Of a stretch of DNA of 64,000 bases, positions 13,787 to 23,527 are shown in pieces; positions within the stretch are counted from its first letter, which is position 1; each line of letters starts with the position of its first letter. The stretch covers positions 40,468-104,467 of the forward strand of contig JABXKU010000004.1 in the NCBI GenBank assembly GCA_013619105.1. The letters are read 5' to 3'. The notes under the pieces are model-generated. The model saw only the letters and a list, made by a program, of their open reading frames with translations. It was not told the origin of the DNA and did no database searches. Source of the DNA: Desulfuromonadales bacterium. GTDB lineage: Bacteria; Desulfobacterota; Desulfuromonadia; Desulfuromonadales; Syntrophotaleaceae. Position numbers and translations under genes: made by a program.

Positions 13787-14593
13787 ATGGAAGCAGCCTG
13801 TATGGAGGTCACCATACTTGGATCGGGCACCAGCACCGGGGTGCCGATGCTCGGCTGTTCCTGCGACGTCTGTCGTTCAACCGATCCCCACAACTGCCGC
13901 ACTCGCTGCAGTGCTCTGATCAGCTATCGCGGCCAGCAAATCGTCATTGATACCGGCACCGACTTTCGCCAGCAAGCCTTGCGTGAGGGCATCGGCCAGA
14001 TCGATGCGGTGCTCTACACCCATGCTCATGCCGACCATGTGCACGGCATTGATGATCTGCGTGCTTTCAATATGGCCTCCGGTGGCGCCGCCATTCCCAT
14101 CTACGGCTTGCCGTCCACCATGGATTTGATTCGGCGTAATTTCCGTTATATTTTTGGTGACGAAGTGGCATCCAAGTTTCGACCGCGGCTGGTTCCCTGG
14201 GACCTGGGAGGCAACTTCTCTCTCTGCGGTCTGCCCGTCGAGCCTCTACTGTTGCAGCATGGCCCCGGCAGTTCCTGTGGCTATCGCATCGGGTCCTTTG
14301 CCTATGTGACCGACTGCAACGGTATTTCCGAATCGACCATGTCCCGTCTGCAGCAACTCGAACTGTTGGTTATCGACGGCCTACGTTTTCGTTCCCACCC
14401 CACCCACTTTAGTATCGATGAAGCCATTGCCGTGTCCGCTCGGCTCGGTGCCCGGCGCACCGTTTTAACCCATATCTGTCATGAAGTCGAACATCAGCGG
14501 GGTACCGCCAAACTGCCCAGCGGGGTGGAATTTGCTTACGACGGCCAGCGTTTCACGCTGCCTTTGCCGCCCAACCATTCTCTGCAAGAATAG
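13787..14593 (+). CDS. MBL-fold metallo-hydrolase (PhnP-like)
   Basis: LGSGTSTGVPMLGCSCDVC, YTHAHADHVHGIDDLR metal-binding motif; AGGAG upstream of ATG 13787. Confidence 0.85.
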   Translation: MEAACMEVTILGSGTSTGVPMLGCSCDVCRSTDPHNCRTRCSALISYRGQQIVIDTGTDFRQQALREGIGQIDAVLYTHAHADHVHGIDDLRAFNMASGGAAIPIYGLPSTMDLIRRNFRYIFGDEVASKFRPRLVPWDLGGNFSLCGLPVEPLLLQHGPGSSCGYRIGSFAYVTDCNGISESTMSRLQQLELLVIDGLRFRSHPTHFSIDEAIAVSARLGARRTVLTHICHEVEHQRGTAKLPSGVEFAYDGQRFTLPLPPNHSLQE

Positions 14594-14636
14594 ATAGTCG
14601 CTCATTTGTTTGATTTCTTTCTGGAGGTGACAGGAC

Positions 14637-16706
14637 ATGGAACATCCGCCCCTGCATGCCATCCGAAATATCGGAATCATTTCTCATATTGATGCCGGCA
14701 AGACCACTGTCTCTGAACGGGTACTCTACTATACCGGCAAGAGCCACAAGATGGGCGAGGTGCATGACGGGGCGGCGGTCATGGACTGGATGGAGCAGGA
14801 GCAGGAGCGGGGTATCACCATAACCGCCACTACCACCAGTTGTCGCTGGCGGGACTACTGGATCAATCTCATCGATACCCCCGGTCATATCGATTTCACC
14901 ATTGAGGTCGAACGCTCTCTGCGGGTGCTCGACGGCGCCGTGACCGTCTTTAGTGCGGTGGAGGGGGTGCAATCGCAGAGCGAGTCGGTCTGGCATCAGG
15001 CTGATCGCTATCGTGTGCCGCGCCTCTGTTTGATCAACAAGATGGATCGCATCGGCGCCGACTATCGCCGGGTGCTGGAGCAGATTGCCCAGCGCTTCGA
15101 TGCACGGCCCGTATTGCTGCAGTTGCCCCTGGGGGAAGAGGGCGGCTTTGCCGGAGTGATCGATCTCATCGCCGAGCAATGTCTGCTCTTTAGTGAGGAT
15201 GATCAGGGGGCGACGGTGACTGCCGAGGCGGTGCCTGCTGGGCGTCTCGACGAAATGCGCCAGGCCCGCGAGGTTCTTGTGGAGACGGCCGCTGATTTTG
15301 ACGACCAGATCCTTGACGATTTTCTCGAAGGCCGCAGCATCGAGGCCCCTCGCCTGCAGGCTGCGCTGCGGCGCGGGGTGCTGGAATGCCGGCTGTTTCC
15401 GGTATTGCTCGGTTCGGCCTTGCGCAACAAGGGTATTCAGCCGCTGCTTGATGCCGTAGGCACCTTTCTGCCTTCACCGCTGGATGCGCCACCGGTGCGA
15501 GCCTTGGTCGAAGGGGACGGTCTGCAGGAGCGGTTTTTGAGTTGCGACCCCTCCGGACCCCTCTGTGTGCTGGCGTTCAAGGTGCTCTCCGATGCCGGGC
15601 GCAAGCTGACCTATCTGCGAGTCTACTCCGGTACGGTGCATGCCGGCGACGAACTGTTCAACGGTGCGCGCGGGCAGAAAGAAAAACTCTCCCGCTTGTT
15701 TCGTATGCACGCGCATAAGCGGGAGCGGATCGAAGAGGCTCGAGCCGGTGATATTGCCTGCGTAGTTGGCCTCAAAGAAGTCTTGACCGGTGATACGCTG
15801 AGCGCCGAACAGGAGCCGTTGCTGCTGGAAGGCTTGACTGTCCCCGAGCCCGTCGTCTCGCTGGCGGTGGAACCCAAACGCATTGACGACCGGGAGAAAT
15901 TGTTGCCGGCGTTGGAGAAGCTGCAGTGGGAAGATCCGACCTTCCTGGTGCGTGAGGATGCGGGGACCGGTCAGCTGATTCTTGCCGGCATGGGCCAATT
16001 GCATCTGGATATTTTGACCCAGCGGCTGTCCCGAGAATTTGGTGTCGAGGTGATTACCGGTCGGCCCCAGGTGGTTTATCGGGAGACACTGCGCCAGCCT
16101 GTGGAACATCGGGAAATATTTCACCGTGAAGCCGAGGGCAAGCTGCAGTGCGGCGAAATCTTGCTGTGTCTGAAGCCTTTGCCGCGGGGCGAAGGTCTGT
16201 TTGTGATTCTGCCACCAGAAGCAGAGACTGAGCTGCCTCTGGAATGGCGCCCCGCTCTGTTGGCTAGTCTTGAGCAGGGCTGCGCCGCCGGGGTTCAGGC
16301 TGGCTATCCCCTGACCGATCTGCAGGTTACAGTGGTCGAGTTGCCCTACGAGGCAGGTGTCACCACCCAAGCCGGTTTGTTGGCCGCCGCCCAGCGGGGG
16401 CTGGCCGTGGCTACCCGGCAGGGTCGACCGACCCTGCTCGAGCCGATCATGGCCCTGGAGTTGATGGTGCCGAGAGAAAGCGCCGGCAAGGTCCTTGGCA
16501 CCCTGCAGCAGAAGCGCGGTCGCATCGGCGGCATGGAAAGCCGAGGAGAGATGGAAATCATTCAGGCTCAAGTGCCGCTGACAGAGATGTTCGATTATAT
16601 GACCGAATTACGCAGCGCCACCAAGGGACGCGGCACCTTCAGTATGGAATTTTCCCAGTACGACCAAGCGCCGGACGAAGTCTTGCAGAAATTCAGTATG
16701 AAGTAG
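14637..16706 (+). CDS. Elongation factor G-like translational GTPase
   Basis: 689 aa; [31 protein letters not shown]-binding motifs and EF-G C-terminal domains. Confidence 0.92.
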   Translation: MEHPPLHAIRNIGIISHIDAGKTTVSERVLYYTGKSHKMGEVHDGAAVMDWMEQEQERGITITATTTSCRWRDYWINLIDTPGHIDFTIEVERSLRVLDGAVTVFSAVEGVQSQSESVWHQADRYRVPRLCLINKMDRIGADYRRVLEQIAQRFDARPVLLQLPLGEEGGFAGVIDLIAEQCLLFSEDDQGATVTAEAVPAGRLDEMRQAREVLVETAADFDDQILDDFLEGRSIEAPRLQAALRRGVLECRLFPVLLGSALRNKGIQPLLDAVGTFLPSPLDAPPVRALVEGDGLQERFLSCDPSGPLCVLAFKVLSDAGRKLTYLRVYSGTVHAGDELFNGARGQKEKLSRLFRMHAHKRERIEEARAGDIACVVGLKEVLTGDTLSAEQEPLLLEGLTVPEPVVSLAVEPKRIDDREKLLPALEKLQWEDPTFLVREDAGTGQLILAGMGQLHLDILTQRLSREFGVEVITGRPQVVYRETLRQPVEHREIFHREAEGKLQCGEILLCLKPLPRGEGLFVILPPEAETELPLEWRPALLASLEQGCAAGVQAGYPLTDLQVTVVELPYEAGVTTQAGLLAAAQRGLAVATRQGRPTLLEPIMALELMVPRESAGKVLGTLQQKRGRIGGMESRGEMEIIQAQVPLTEMFDYMTELRSATKGRGTFSMEFSQYDQAPDEVLQKFSMK

Positions 16707-16954
16707 TTTTCATCCGGAAACGGCCCTTTTCCCCAATCTCTGCGTCAAGCTGCCCACTTGCTTGTGACTCGGGCCATCCCTGGCCCTCGCCCTTCGGGCA
16801 ACCAGAGGCTGTCCCATTCCGCTGTCCTGCGGAATGGTGCGGCGTAAACAGCTACGCCTCCGCGCAAGTGATTGATTTCCTTGACCTTGGAAAAAATTGC
16901 TCGTTTCCCATATAAAAACTGCGCTGTGTCCATCCATAGTTCCCGGATGGACAC
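16706..16954. repeat. Dispersed repeat copy A (~249 bp)
   Basis: Begins GTTTTCATCCGGAAACGGCCCTTTTCCCCAATCTC, ends GTGTCCATCCATAGTTCCCGGATGGACAC; long blocks shared with 57040-57215 in inverted orientation; abuts the stop codon of the EF-G-like gene. Confidence 0.85.
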
Positions 16955-17110
16955 GAACTAGTACCTTGTAACTCATAAGATGTCGTGATCTTGCGCAGGA
17001 GTTTGGTGGGTCAACAAGGCATGATCAATGCTGCCTAACCGGTGCTAGTCAGCGTTGGTCGTAACGCAGTTGACGCGACAAAGAACCAGCAAGATGCGAT
17101 AGATGATGGT

Positions 17111-17476
17111 TTACTGGGTACTAGCCGGTTCCAGGCCGCGGCGGGATAACTCCAGACGAACCTGGTTGCGCCGCTGTTGCAGGGCTTCCGTTGTATATTC
17201 CCGCTCCGGCCCCTTGCTGGCGCCGAGACCCACCGAACTGTTACTGCCCAGTCCGATTCCGATCCCCAGCCCGAAGCCGAAACCGCCCCCTCCCGAGTTG
17301 GGCTCTTCAATCCCTTCGACCAATTGTTGATAGTGGCTAAGTAGCTCAGCATCCGTCATCTGAATGTAATCCTCTTGCAGCAGTTGCTTGGTGGTTGGCT
17401 GCGTCGATTGGCAGCCGACGTTCATCAAGAGTGTGCTTAGCAACAGGATCATCAGTCGGGCGATTTTTCGATTCAT
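17111..17476 (-). CDS. Putative lipoprotein with Gly-rich alternating segment
   Basis: MNRKIARLMILLLSTLLMNVGCQSTQ lipobox-like signal; GGGGFGFGLGIGIGLGSNSSVGLGASKG. Start set at 17476 (GGACC AGATG context). Confidence 0.6.
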   Translation of the reverse strand: MNRKIARLMILLLSTLLMNVGCQSTQPTTKQLLQEDYIQMTDAELLSHYQQLVEGIEEPNSGGGGFGFGLGIGIGLGSNSSVGLGASKGPEREYTTEALQQRRNQVRLELSRRGLEPASTQ

Positions 17477-17599
17477 CTGGTCCTCCCTGTTTGCGGTCAA
17501 CAGTCTGGCGCTGACGGTTCATTGTGCGTTCCTTTATTATATAACAACAACGCCAAACCGTTCGATTGTCACAAAAATGACAATTTCTCATATTTTTAC

Positions 17600-17628
17600 T
17601 TGCCAGCCGCTATTCCCTTTGCTATACA
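17600..17628 (+). promoter_or_regulatory. Candidate sigma70 promoter of the structured leader
   Basis: TTGCCA - 17 bp - TATACA. Confidence 0.55.
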
Positions 17629-17653
17629 ACGAAGGTCCAAGATTTAATTAAGA

Positions 17654-17845
17654 TGGGCTTCGCAGCCCGCTGACATAAAAGTCCACTCCGATTTAAGGCC
17701 GGCTAAGGCAATAGCTAAGCTACCTTGAACGATGGGTGTCCCTGGAAACGGTGGCGCCTCCCGCATTTGGAAAGGAGTCGACCTGCGAACGCGTATTCCA
17801 AGGTATATGGTGCGCTGGCGGGGTGACCCGTCAGCGCATTTTTTT
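17654..17845 (+). promoter_or_regulatory. Structured 5' leader, candidate riboswitch/attenuator, upstream of TonB-dependent receptor
   Basis: Hairpin GGGCTTCGCAGCCC; closing stem TACCTTG (17720)/CAAGGTA (17799); internal pairings GGTGTC/GGCGCC and CTCC/GGAG; followed by a strong terminator. Confidence 0.55.
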
Positions 17846-17846
17846 A
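17810..17846 (+). terminator. Intrinsic terminator inside the leader
   Basis: TGCGCTGgCGGGgtgaCCCGtCAGCGCA followed by TTTTTTTA. Confidence 0.85.
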
Positions 17847-17904
17847 TGTGCTGTATTGATAGGTACACATTTGATGGACATTTTTTTTCTTCAGGAGGAA
17901 TTTC

Positions 17905-19875
17905 ATGAACACAAGATTATTTACACCGCTGGTCTGGGTGTGCTTGTTGGCTTTGCTGCCGGCAATGCCAAGTTTTGCAGCTGACAGCGAAGTATTTTCC
18001 CTCGGCGAGGTTATCGTTACCGGTGAACAGCAGGTGGTCAATCTGGCTACTACCGTGACCGAGGTGACTGCCGAGGATATCGAGCAGCGCGGTGCGCGAA
18101 ATGTCGCTGAGGCCTTGGAGCAACTGCCCGGTGTTGATGTGCAGAAGGGCGGCAAAGGTCAGAGCTATGTCAGTATTCGTGGTTTTGAGCAGGGCGATCT
18201 GAAAATATTGATCGACGGCGTGCCGGTCTACGAGCAGTATTTTCGTAGTATCGACCTTGACCAGCTTCCGGTCGATTCCATTGCCAAGATCACCGTGACC
18301 AAGGGAGCTTCTTCGGTACTGTACGGGGCCAACACCATGGGTGGGGTCATCAATATTATCACCAAAAAAGCCGGCTCCAAGCCGAGCGCCACGGTGTCCG
18401 GTGCCTGGGGGGATTACGACACCCAACACTACGGCGTCAGTTTCAGCGCGCCCGCCGGCCCCTTCAATTACCGGCTGGGATACACCTATCGCCATTCCAA
18501 TGGCTGGCGCCTGTCCAGCGACTACGATGAGGACCACTGGGCGGCACAGTACAGTTCCTATACCCAGGATGACGGTGGCGCAATGGATGACACCGGTTAT
18601 CTTATGCACAACTTTAATGCCAAGTTTGGTTTCGAGCCCTCAGACAATACTAAGCTGTACCTGACTCTCGACGTGAACGACAACGAAAAGGGTATCCCCT
18701 CCAGAAACTGGTATTTCGAAGACTGGAAGCAATGGCAGGTGAGTCTGGTCGGGGAGCAGCGCATTAACGATGTTCTGCGGGTCAAGGCCCGGGCCTATTA
18801 TGTCGACCACGAGGATACCCTGCGTGATACCGACTGGACCGATCGGTCCTGGTTCTATAAGTCCGCTTACGATAACTATACCATTGGCGGCGAAGCCCAG
18901 GCGTTTATGGATTTCAGCGACTTAAGTTTCCTGAAGGTCGGGTTCAGCTTCTTGCGGGATAATTGTCAGCAAGAAGAAATGGAGGCTCCCGGAGCTTCCT
19001 GGGAAGATACCGGCGAGTACGAATCTGACACCTACTCGCTCGGTGTGGAAGACGAGATCAAGGTCAATGACTGGTTGGCCTTCACCGTCGGCGCTAGCTA
19101 CGATTACTTTGACCCTCGTGAGTCAGATGATCAGCCAGTGCCCGATAGCATCGGTTCCTTCAACCCCCAGGCCGGGGTGGTCGTAACCCTGTCGGACAGC
19201 ACCTTGCTGCACGGATCCGTCGGTAAAAAGATTCGCTTCCCCCATCTGAAAGAGTTGTACAGTGAGGCAACGGGTGGCAACCCCGACCTTGATCCCCAGG
19301 AGACCATCGCCTATGAAGTCGGTGTGACCCAGCAATTCTCGGATGCCGTCAACGGTTCGGTAGCCATTTTCTACAACGATATCAAGGACCTGATCGTGAA
19401 GGGCGAAGTCGCCGGTTACGATGACGATATTTATTACAATGTAGGTAACGCCAACATCTTCGGTGTCGAAGCCACTCTTGGGGCCGATATCACCGACCGT
19501 TTCTGGGTCGGTATCAACTATACCTACCTCAATACCGAAGACGAAGAGACGAATAAAGAACTGGAAGAGCGGCCCCGCCATCGGGCTAACCTCGACGCCC
19601 GCTATCGGTTCCCCTTCGGTCTCTCGATTTCGAGTCAACTCTCGATTACCGACCGCCAGTTTTATTCTAAGGAAGTCGCTCGCAGAAACTACGAGTGGAC
19701 CGAGAATGATGATTTTGTGTTGCTGAATGCACGGGTTGAGCAGAGTCTTGAAGCCTGGAAAATTACTGGCAAAGCTTTCCTCGAGGTGAACAACATCACC
19801 GACCGTGACTACACCGAAGGCGGTGACCTGATGCCCGGCCGTAACTTCATGGCTGGTTTGAACTTCACTTATTAA
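17905..19875 (+). CDS. TonB-dependent outer membrane receptor
   Basis: 656 aa; signal peptide, TonB-box-like GEVIVTGEQ, plug domain (ALEQLPGVDVQKGGKGQSYVSIRG, KGASSVLYGANTMGGVINIITKK), C-terminal beta strand ending in F-T-Y. Confidence 0.93.
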   Translation: MNTRLFTPLVWVCLLALLPAMPSFAADSEVFSLGEVIVTGEQQVVNLATTVTEVTAEDIEQRGARNVAEALEQLPGVDVQKGGKGQSYVSIRGFEQGDLKILIDGVPVYEQYFRSIDLDQLPVDSIAKITVTKGASSVLYGANTMGGVINIITKKAGSKPSATVSGAWGDYDTQHYGVSFSAPAGPFNYRLGYTYRHSNGWRLSSDYDEDHWAAQYSSYTQDDGGAMDDTGYLMHNFNAKFGFEPSDNTKLYLTLDVNDNEKGIPSRNWYFEDWKQWQVSLVGEQRINDVLRVKARAYYVDHEDTLRDTDWTDRSWFYKSAYDNYTIGGEAQAFMDFSDLSFLKVGFSFLRDNCQQEEMEAPGASWEDTGEYESDTYSLGVEDEIKVNDWLAFTVGASYDYFDPRESDDQPVPDSIGSFNPQAGVVVTLSDSTLLHGSVGKKIRFPHLKELYSEATGGNPDLDPQETIAYEVGVTQQFSDAVNGSVAIFYNDIKDLIVKGEVAGYDDDIYYNVGNANIFGVEATLGADITDRFWVGINYTYLNTEDEETNKELEERPRHRANLDARYRFPFGLSISSQLSITDRQFYSKEVARRNYEWTENDDFVLLNARVEQSLEAWKITGKAFLEVNNITDRDYTEGGDLMPGRNFMAGLNFTY

Positions 19876-19886
19876 TCATTTGCTTT

Positions 19887-19925
19887 GGGCTGTCCTAGAC
19901 CTAAATCTGTTGTCTAGGACAGCCC
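19887..19925 (+). terminator. Hairpin after the TonB receptor gene (possible terminator)
   Basis: 14-bp perfect stem GGGCTGTCCTAGAC/GTCTAGGACAGCCC; weak U tract (ATTTAGTTT). Confidence 0.55.
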
Positions 19926-19956
19926 ATTTAGTTTCCCTCCGCAAGGGGATTTAAGC

Positions 19957-20841
19957 ATGACAGTAACAACTGCCTCCTCTGTGTTATTTAATGTGGCTGC
20001 CGGTACCTATGCCGGCAGCCTTTTCTTCCATTTGCTGAAACGCCACCGCTTTAGCTGTTGGCTGCTGGGACTCGGTTTTGCCCTGCACACGGCCAGTCAG
20101 GTGAGTCGCTGCTGGCGCTGGGGTGTCTTCTCCCTCGACGGGGTGTTCAATGGCGCCCTGTTTCTGCCCTGGTGCCTGGCTTTTTTGGCCCTGTTCTGTC
20201 TGTGGCGGGGCCGACAGCAGGATGCGGCTTCGATGAGCTGGTTGGTCGCCCCGGCGATGTTCATCACCTTGCTCCTGCCAATCCAAATTCCTGCTCCCGG
20301 TCCCTTTACGGCCACTTGGTCGTCGCCCATGTTTTTCTGCTTGGAGGTGCTGGCTATCGCTTGCTTTCTGGCCAGTGGCTGGTTCGCCTGGCGTCAGCTG
20401 CGTCGCCGCGATGACGATCAGCTCTTTAACCAGTTGGCCATCTGGGGTTTTATCCTCTACAGCTTGGCTCAGGTGGTCGGGGCTGTCTGGAGTTATCTCG
20501 GCTGGGCCAGCCTTTTCCACTGGGGCGAGCGGCATCTGCAATCGGCGGCCATCTGGTGCCTTTATTGCGGTTATCTTCATACCCAATTCGACCGCTCTTT
20601 CGATATGCGCAAAAAGGCCCGCTGGGCTTTGACCAGTGCGCTGGTCGTGTTGCTCGTCGCCTATGCTCTGCAGGTAGCGGCTCATCTCACCGTGCTCAAT
20701 CCGGCTAAGGTTTCTGGCAAAGGATCTGGTAGAGGTGAGGCCCGAGTGACCGCTCAGGAGCAGGTGCACGTTGCCCTGCCCCATGGCGCCGTGCCAGGAG
20801 CCTGCCGTGATCCAAAACTGGCGGAGGAAAGCCATGATTAA
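19957..20841 (+). CDS. CcsA/CcmC-like multispanning membrane protein
   Basis: Multiple TM segments, QVVGAVWSYLGWASLFHWGERHLQSAAIW resembles a diverged CcsA tryptophan-rich region; next gene is ResB-like. Confidence 0.6.
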   Translation: MTVTTASSVLFNVAAGTYAGSLFFHLLKRHRFSCWLLGLGFALHTASQVSRCWRWGVFSLDGVFNGALFLPWCLAFLALFCLWRGRQQDAASMSWLVAPAMFITLLLPIQIPAPGPFTATWSSPMFFCLEVLAIACFLASGWFAWRQLRRRDDDQLFNQLAIWGFILYSLAQVVGAVWSYLGWASLFHWGERHLQSAAIWCLYCGYLHTQFDRSFDMRKKARWALTSALVVLLVAYALQVAAHLTVLNPAKVSGKGSGRGEARVTAQEQVHVALPHGAVPGACRDPKLAEESHD

Positions 20842-21601
20842 GTGTCTCTGGAAGGCTCTGGCCAGCATTCGCCTGACCCTATGGTTGCTCGTCTTGCTCA
20901 CTCTGAATCTGTTTGTCGGCAGCTTCTACGCTAAATTCATGCCGGTGTTCGGCGAATTGAACACCAAGCTCTTCCCCGTCTGGCTGATGACGCGCAGTGA
21001 CATCCACAGCTGGTGGATCTTCACTTTATTTGGCCTGCTAGCTCTGCTCTTTGCCAACACCTTGGCCTGTACCCTGGACCGGGTCCATTTTTTGTGGGGC
21101 AAGCGTCAACATCATCGCCGCAGCATCTTTTTTTTACTGCTGGCGCCTTCGATCATGCATTTCTGTTTTTTGTTTATCATCGGAGGACATGCCCTGACCG
21201 AATTTACCGGCAGCAAGGAGCGGCTGCTGGCTGTGGTTGGCGAACAGGTTAGTTTCGATGATCTGCAAGTCACCATGCTGGATCGGCACTACGATTACTG
21301 GCAGGCACCGGCACTTGAGGGGAAAATGCAGCAATGCACCGCAACCCTGGAGCTGAAAAGCGGCTCTAACGTCGAGCAGCGCCCAATCGCCATCCTCGAG
21401 CCCCTCTATTGGCAAGGCTACACCCTGCACCTCGGCATGGCTGGCAAACCCGGTATCGACGAACTGCCCCCGTTACAAATTACCGTTAAAAAGGATCCTG
21501 GGCTGTTGTTGATTTTGATCGGCAACACGGTGCTGTGTCTGCTGATGCTCTGGTACTTTCCGCAAATCCGTAAGATTCGCAACGGAGGACAAAAGCAATG
21601 A
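20835..21601 (+). CDS. ResB/CcsB-like cytochrome c biogenesis protein
   Basis: IKCLWKALASIRLTLWLLVLLTLNLFVGSFY N-terminus, multiple TM and a periplasmic domain; ORF track start 20771 is probably too early, start ATG at 20835. Confidence 0.75.
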
Positions 21602-23403
21602 GACGATTCGCCCAGCTGTTCAGTACGATGCTGGCCTGGCTGCTGCTCTGCAGCACTGCCCTGGCCATGACCAACCATGGCCCGCCTGCCGAACCGGTAC
21701 TGACCATTACCGGCAAGGTGACTAACCCTCTCAAGCTGACCGTTGCCGACCTGGCGCGTTTTCAGTCGGTGGAGATTCAGCTCAACGAGGTCGACCGTGA
21801 TCGTCAATTCCACGGTATCTACCTTCATCAGGCCGTGCCCCTGCGCACCCTACTGGATATGGCTGAAATCACCACGCAGAACCAACCGACTAAAAAGGGC
21901 ATCGAGTTAGCCATTCGGGTGACCGGTGTTTCTGGTAAGCAGGTGGTTCTCTCCTGGGGTGAAATCTATTACAGCAATGCAGCTGAATATGCGATTGCTT
22001 TTGCTGCGGCCCCCGTTAAGCCGATGATGACCGAGGCACGCTGCCTGAAATGCCACGGACCTGAAATCTATCAGTCGGCACTTGATCAGTATGAGCGGCC
22101 AGCACTGATGCCCAAATTGCTGATTCGTGGCGACTTCTATACCGATCGGTGTGTGGAAGGTGTCACCCGTATCGAGGTTATCGACATTTACCCAAAGCTC
22201 AAGAGCGATCGGTCACTCAAGCTTGAATCGAGCGAATTTCAAGTCACAGGTTTGGTCACCAAGGAGCTAAAGCTCTCCAGTCTCAAAGACTATCCTCAAA
22301 TGTCCATGTGGAAGAAGGTCGTGGGCCTGCATATGGGTTATCACGGTCTGCATCTTTATAAGGGGGTGTCCCTGGCTAAGGTGCTGGAAGCAGCCGGAGT
22401 CGGCGATGATCTGACCAAGGCGGTGATGATCTCCGCGCCGGATGGCTACCGGGCGCTCTTCTCCTTTGGCGAGCTGTTTCAGTCTTTTAAAGGGCGGCGC
22501 ATCATGTTGGCCGAAAGTGTTGATGGAAAGCCCCTTAAAGGGCAGCGCGGTGGAAAATACCGGATTATCGTTCCCGAAGAACTGGTTGATGATCGGGACG
22601 TATTGGCTGTCGATCGCATCGAAATTATCGACTTAAAACCTAAGGCGAAAATTTCGATTATTGGCGTCGGCCCTGGCGATACCGATCTTCTCACCCTGGA
22701 GGCCCTTAGCGCCCTGGCTCGTGCCGATGTGCTGGTGGCCCCAGAGGATATTGCCAAACGCTTTGCCCCTTACCTCGGCAACAAGCCGAACCTGTTTGAC
22801 CCGTTGCAGCTGATTAAGCACATCTACCGCAAGGCCCATCCGGACCTTAGCGCAGAGGAGTTGTCGGAGCAGGTCACGGTTGAACGGGACGCCGGTGTAC
22901 AGAAGATTCGTCAGGCTCTCGATGAAGGCAAGAACGTGGCCTTTCTCGATTGGGGCGATTCCCTCATCTACGGCAGCTCTCGCTGGATTCGTCATTACTT
23001 CAGCGACGATGAACTGGAGACGGTGGCGGCCCTGAGTTCCTTTAATGTCGCCAATGCCATGATTCAGCGCGATATCGGTGCCGGGGGATCTATTGTGATC
23101 ACCATGCCAAGCGGACTGAAAGAACATCCCCAGTTGCTTGAAGCGGTGGCCAAGAGCGGTGATACCCTGGCTATCTTTATGGGTTTGAAAGAATTTCAGG
23201 AACTGAAACCCCAATTCGATAACTACTATGCCGCCGATACCCCGGTGGCTCTGGTCTTCAGTGCCGGTGTGGCCGGCAGCGAACGGCTGGTGCGCACCAC
23301 CTTGGAGCAGGCAGTGGAAGAGCTGATGGCCGATTCGGAAAAATTCCTCGGTCTGATCTACATGGGACCGCGTCTCAATCAGCGTTCCAGCGAATGTCAG
23401 TAA
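21598..23403 (+). CDS. Exported fusion: two SufI/oxidoreductase-molybdopterin-like domains (one with CXXCH) plus tetrapyrrole methylase-like domain
   Basis: Signal peptide MRRFAQLFSTMLAWLLLCSTALA; repeated VTGxVTxxLKLxxLxxY-type domains; CLKCH; C-terminal ISIIGVGPGDTDLLTLEALSALARADVLVAPE typical of tetrapyrrole methylases. Confidence 0.75.
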   Translation: MRRFAQLFSTMLAWLLLCSTALAMTNHGPPAEPVLTITGKVTNPLKLTVADLARFQSVEIQLNEVDRDRQFHGIYLHQAVPLRTLLDMAEITTQNQPTKKGIELAIRVTGVSGKQVVLSWGEIYYSNAAEYAIAFAAAPVKPMMTEARCLKCHGPEIYQSALDQYERPALMPKLLIRGDFYTDRCVEGVTRIEVIDIYPKLKSDRSLKLESSEFQVTGLVTKELKLSSLKDYPQMSMWKKVVGLHMGYHGLHLYKGVSLAKVLEAAGVGDDLTKAVMISAPDGYRALFSFGELFQSFKGRRIMLAESVDGKPLKGQRGGKYRIIVPEELVDDRDVLAVDRIEIIDLKPKAKISIIGVGPGDTDLLTLEALSALARADVLVAPEDIAKRFAPYLGNKPNLFDPLQLIKHIYRKAHPDLSAEELSEQVTVERDAGVQKIRQALDEGKNVAFLDWGDSLIYGSSRWIRHYFSDDELETVAALSSFNVANAMIQRDIGAGGSIVITMPSGLKEHPQLLEAVAKSGDTLAIFMGLKEFQELKPQFDNYYAADTPVALVFSAGVAGSERLVRTTLEQAVEELMADSEKFLGLIYMGPRLNQRSSECQ

Positions 23404-23458
23404 CACTGGTTTGATGCAATGCGTTGAACTCGTGGCGCGTTGGTAAGATGGATACAAA

Positions 23459-23509
23459 GGGGCAGACTCGCAGTGGTGATGGAATTGTGCGAGTCTGCCC
23501 CTCTTTTTT
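23459..23509 (+). terminator. Intrinsic terminator
   Basis: GGGGCAGACTCGCA/TGCGAGTCTGCCCC stem (23459-23472 / 23488-23501) followed by TCTTTTTT. Confidence 0.9.
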
Positions 23510-23527
23510 GAAGGGAAAGAGCTTGTG

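Noticed and set aside
15474-16571. 365-aa minus-strand ORF inside the EF-G-like gene
   Set aside because: Shadow of a well-supported GTPase gene.
17720-17805. Definite cobalamin riboswitch call
   Set aside because: Some element order fits but the B12 box is not intact and I cannot run a covariance model; kept only as a candidate leader.
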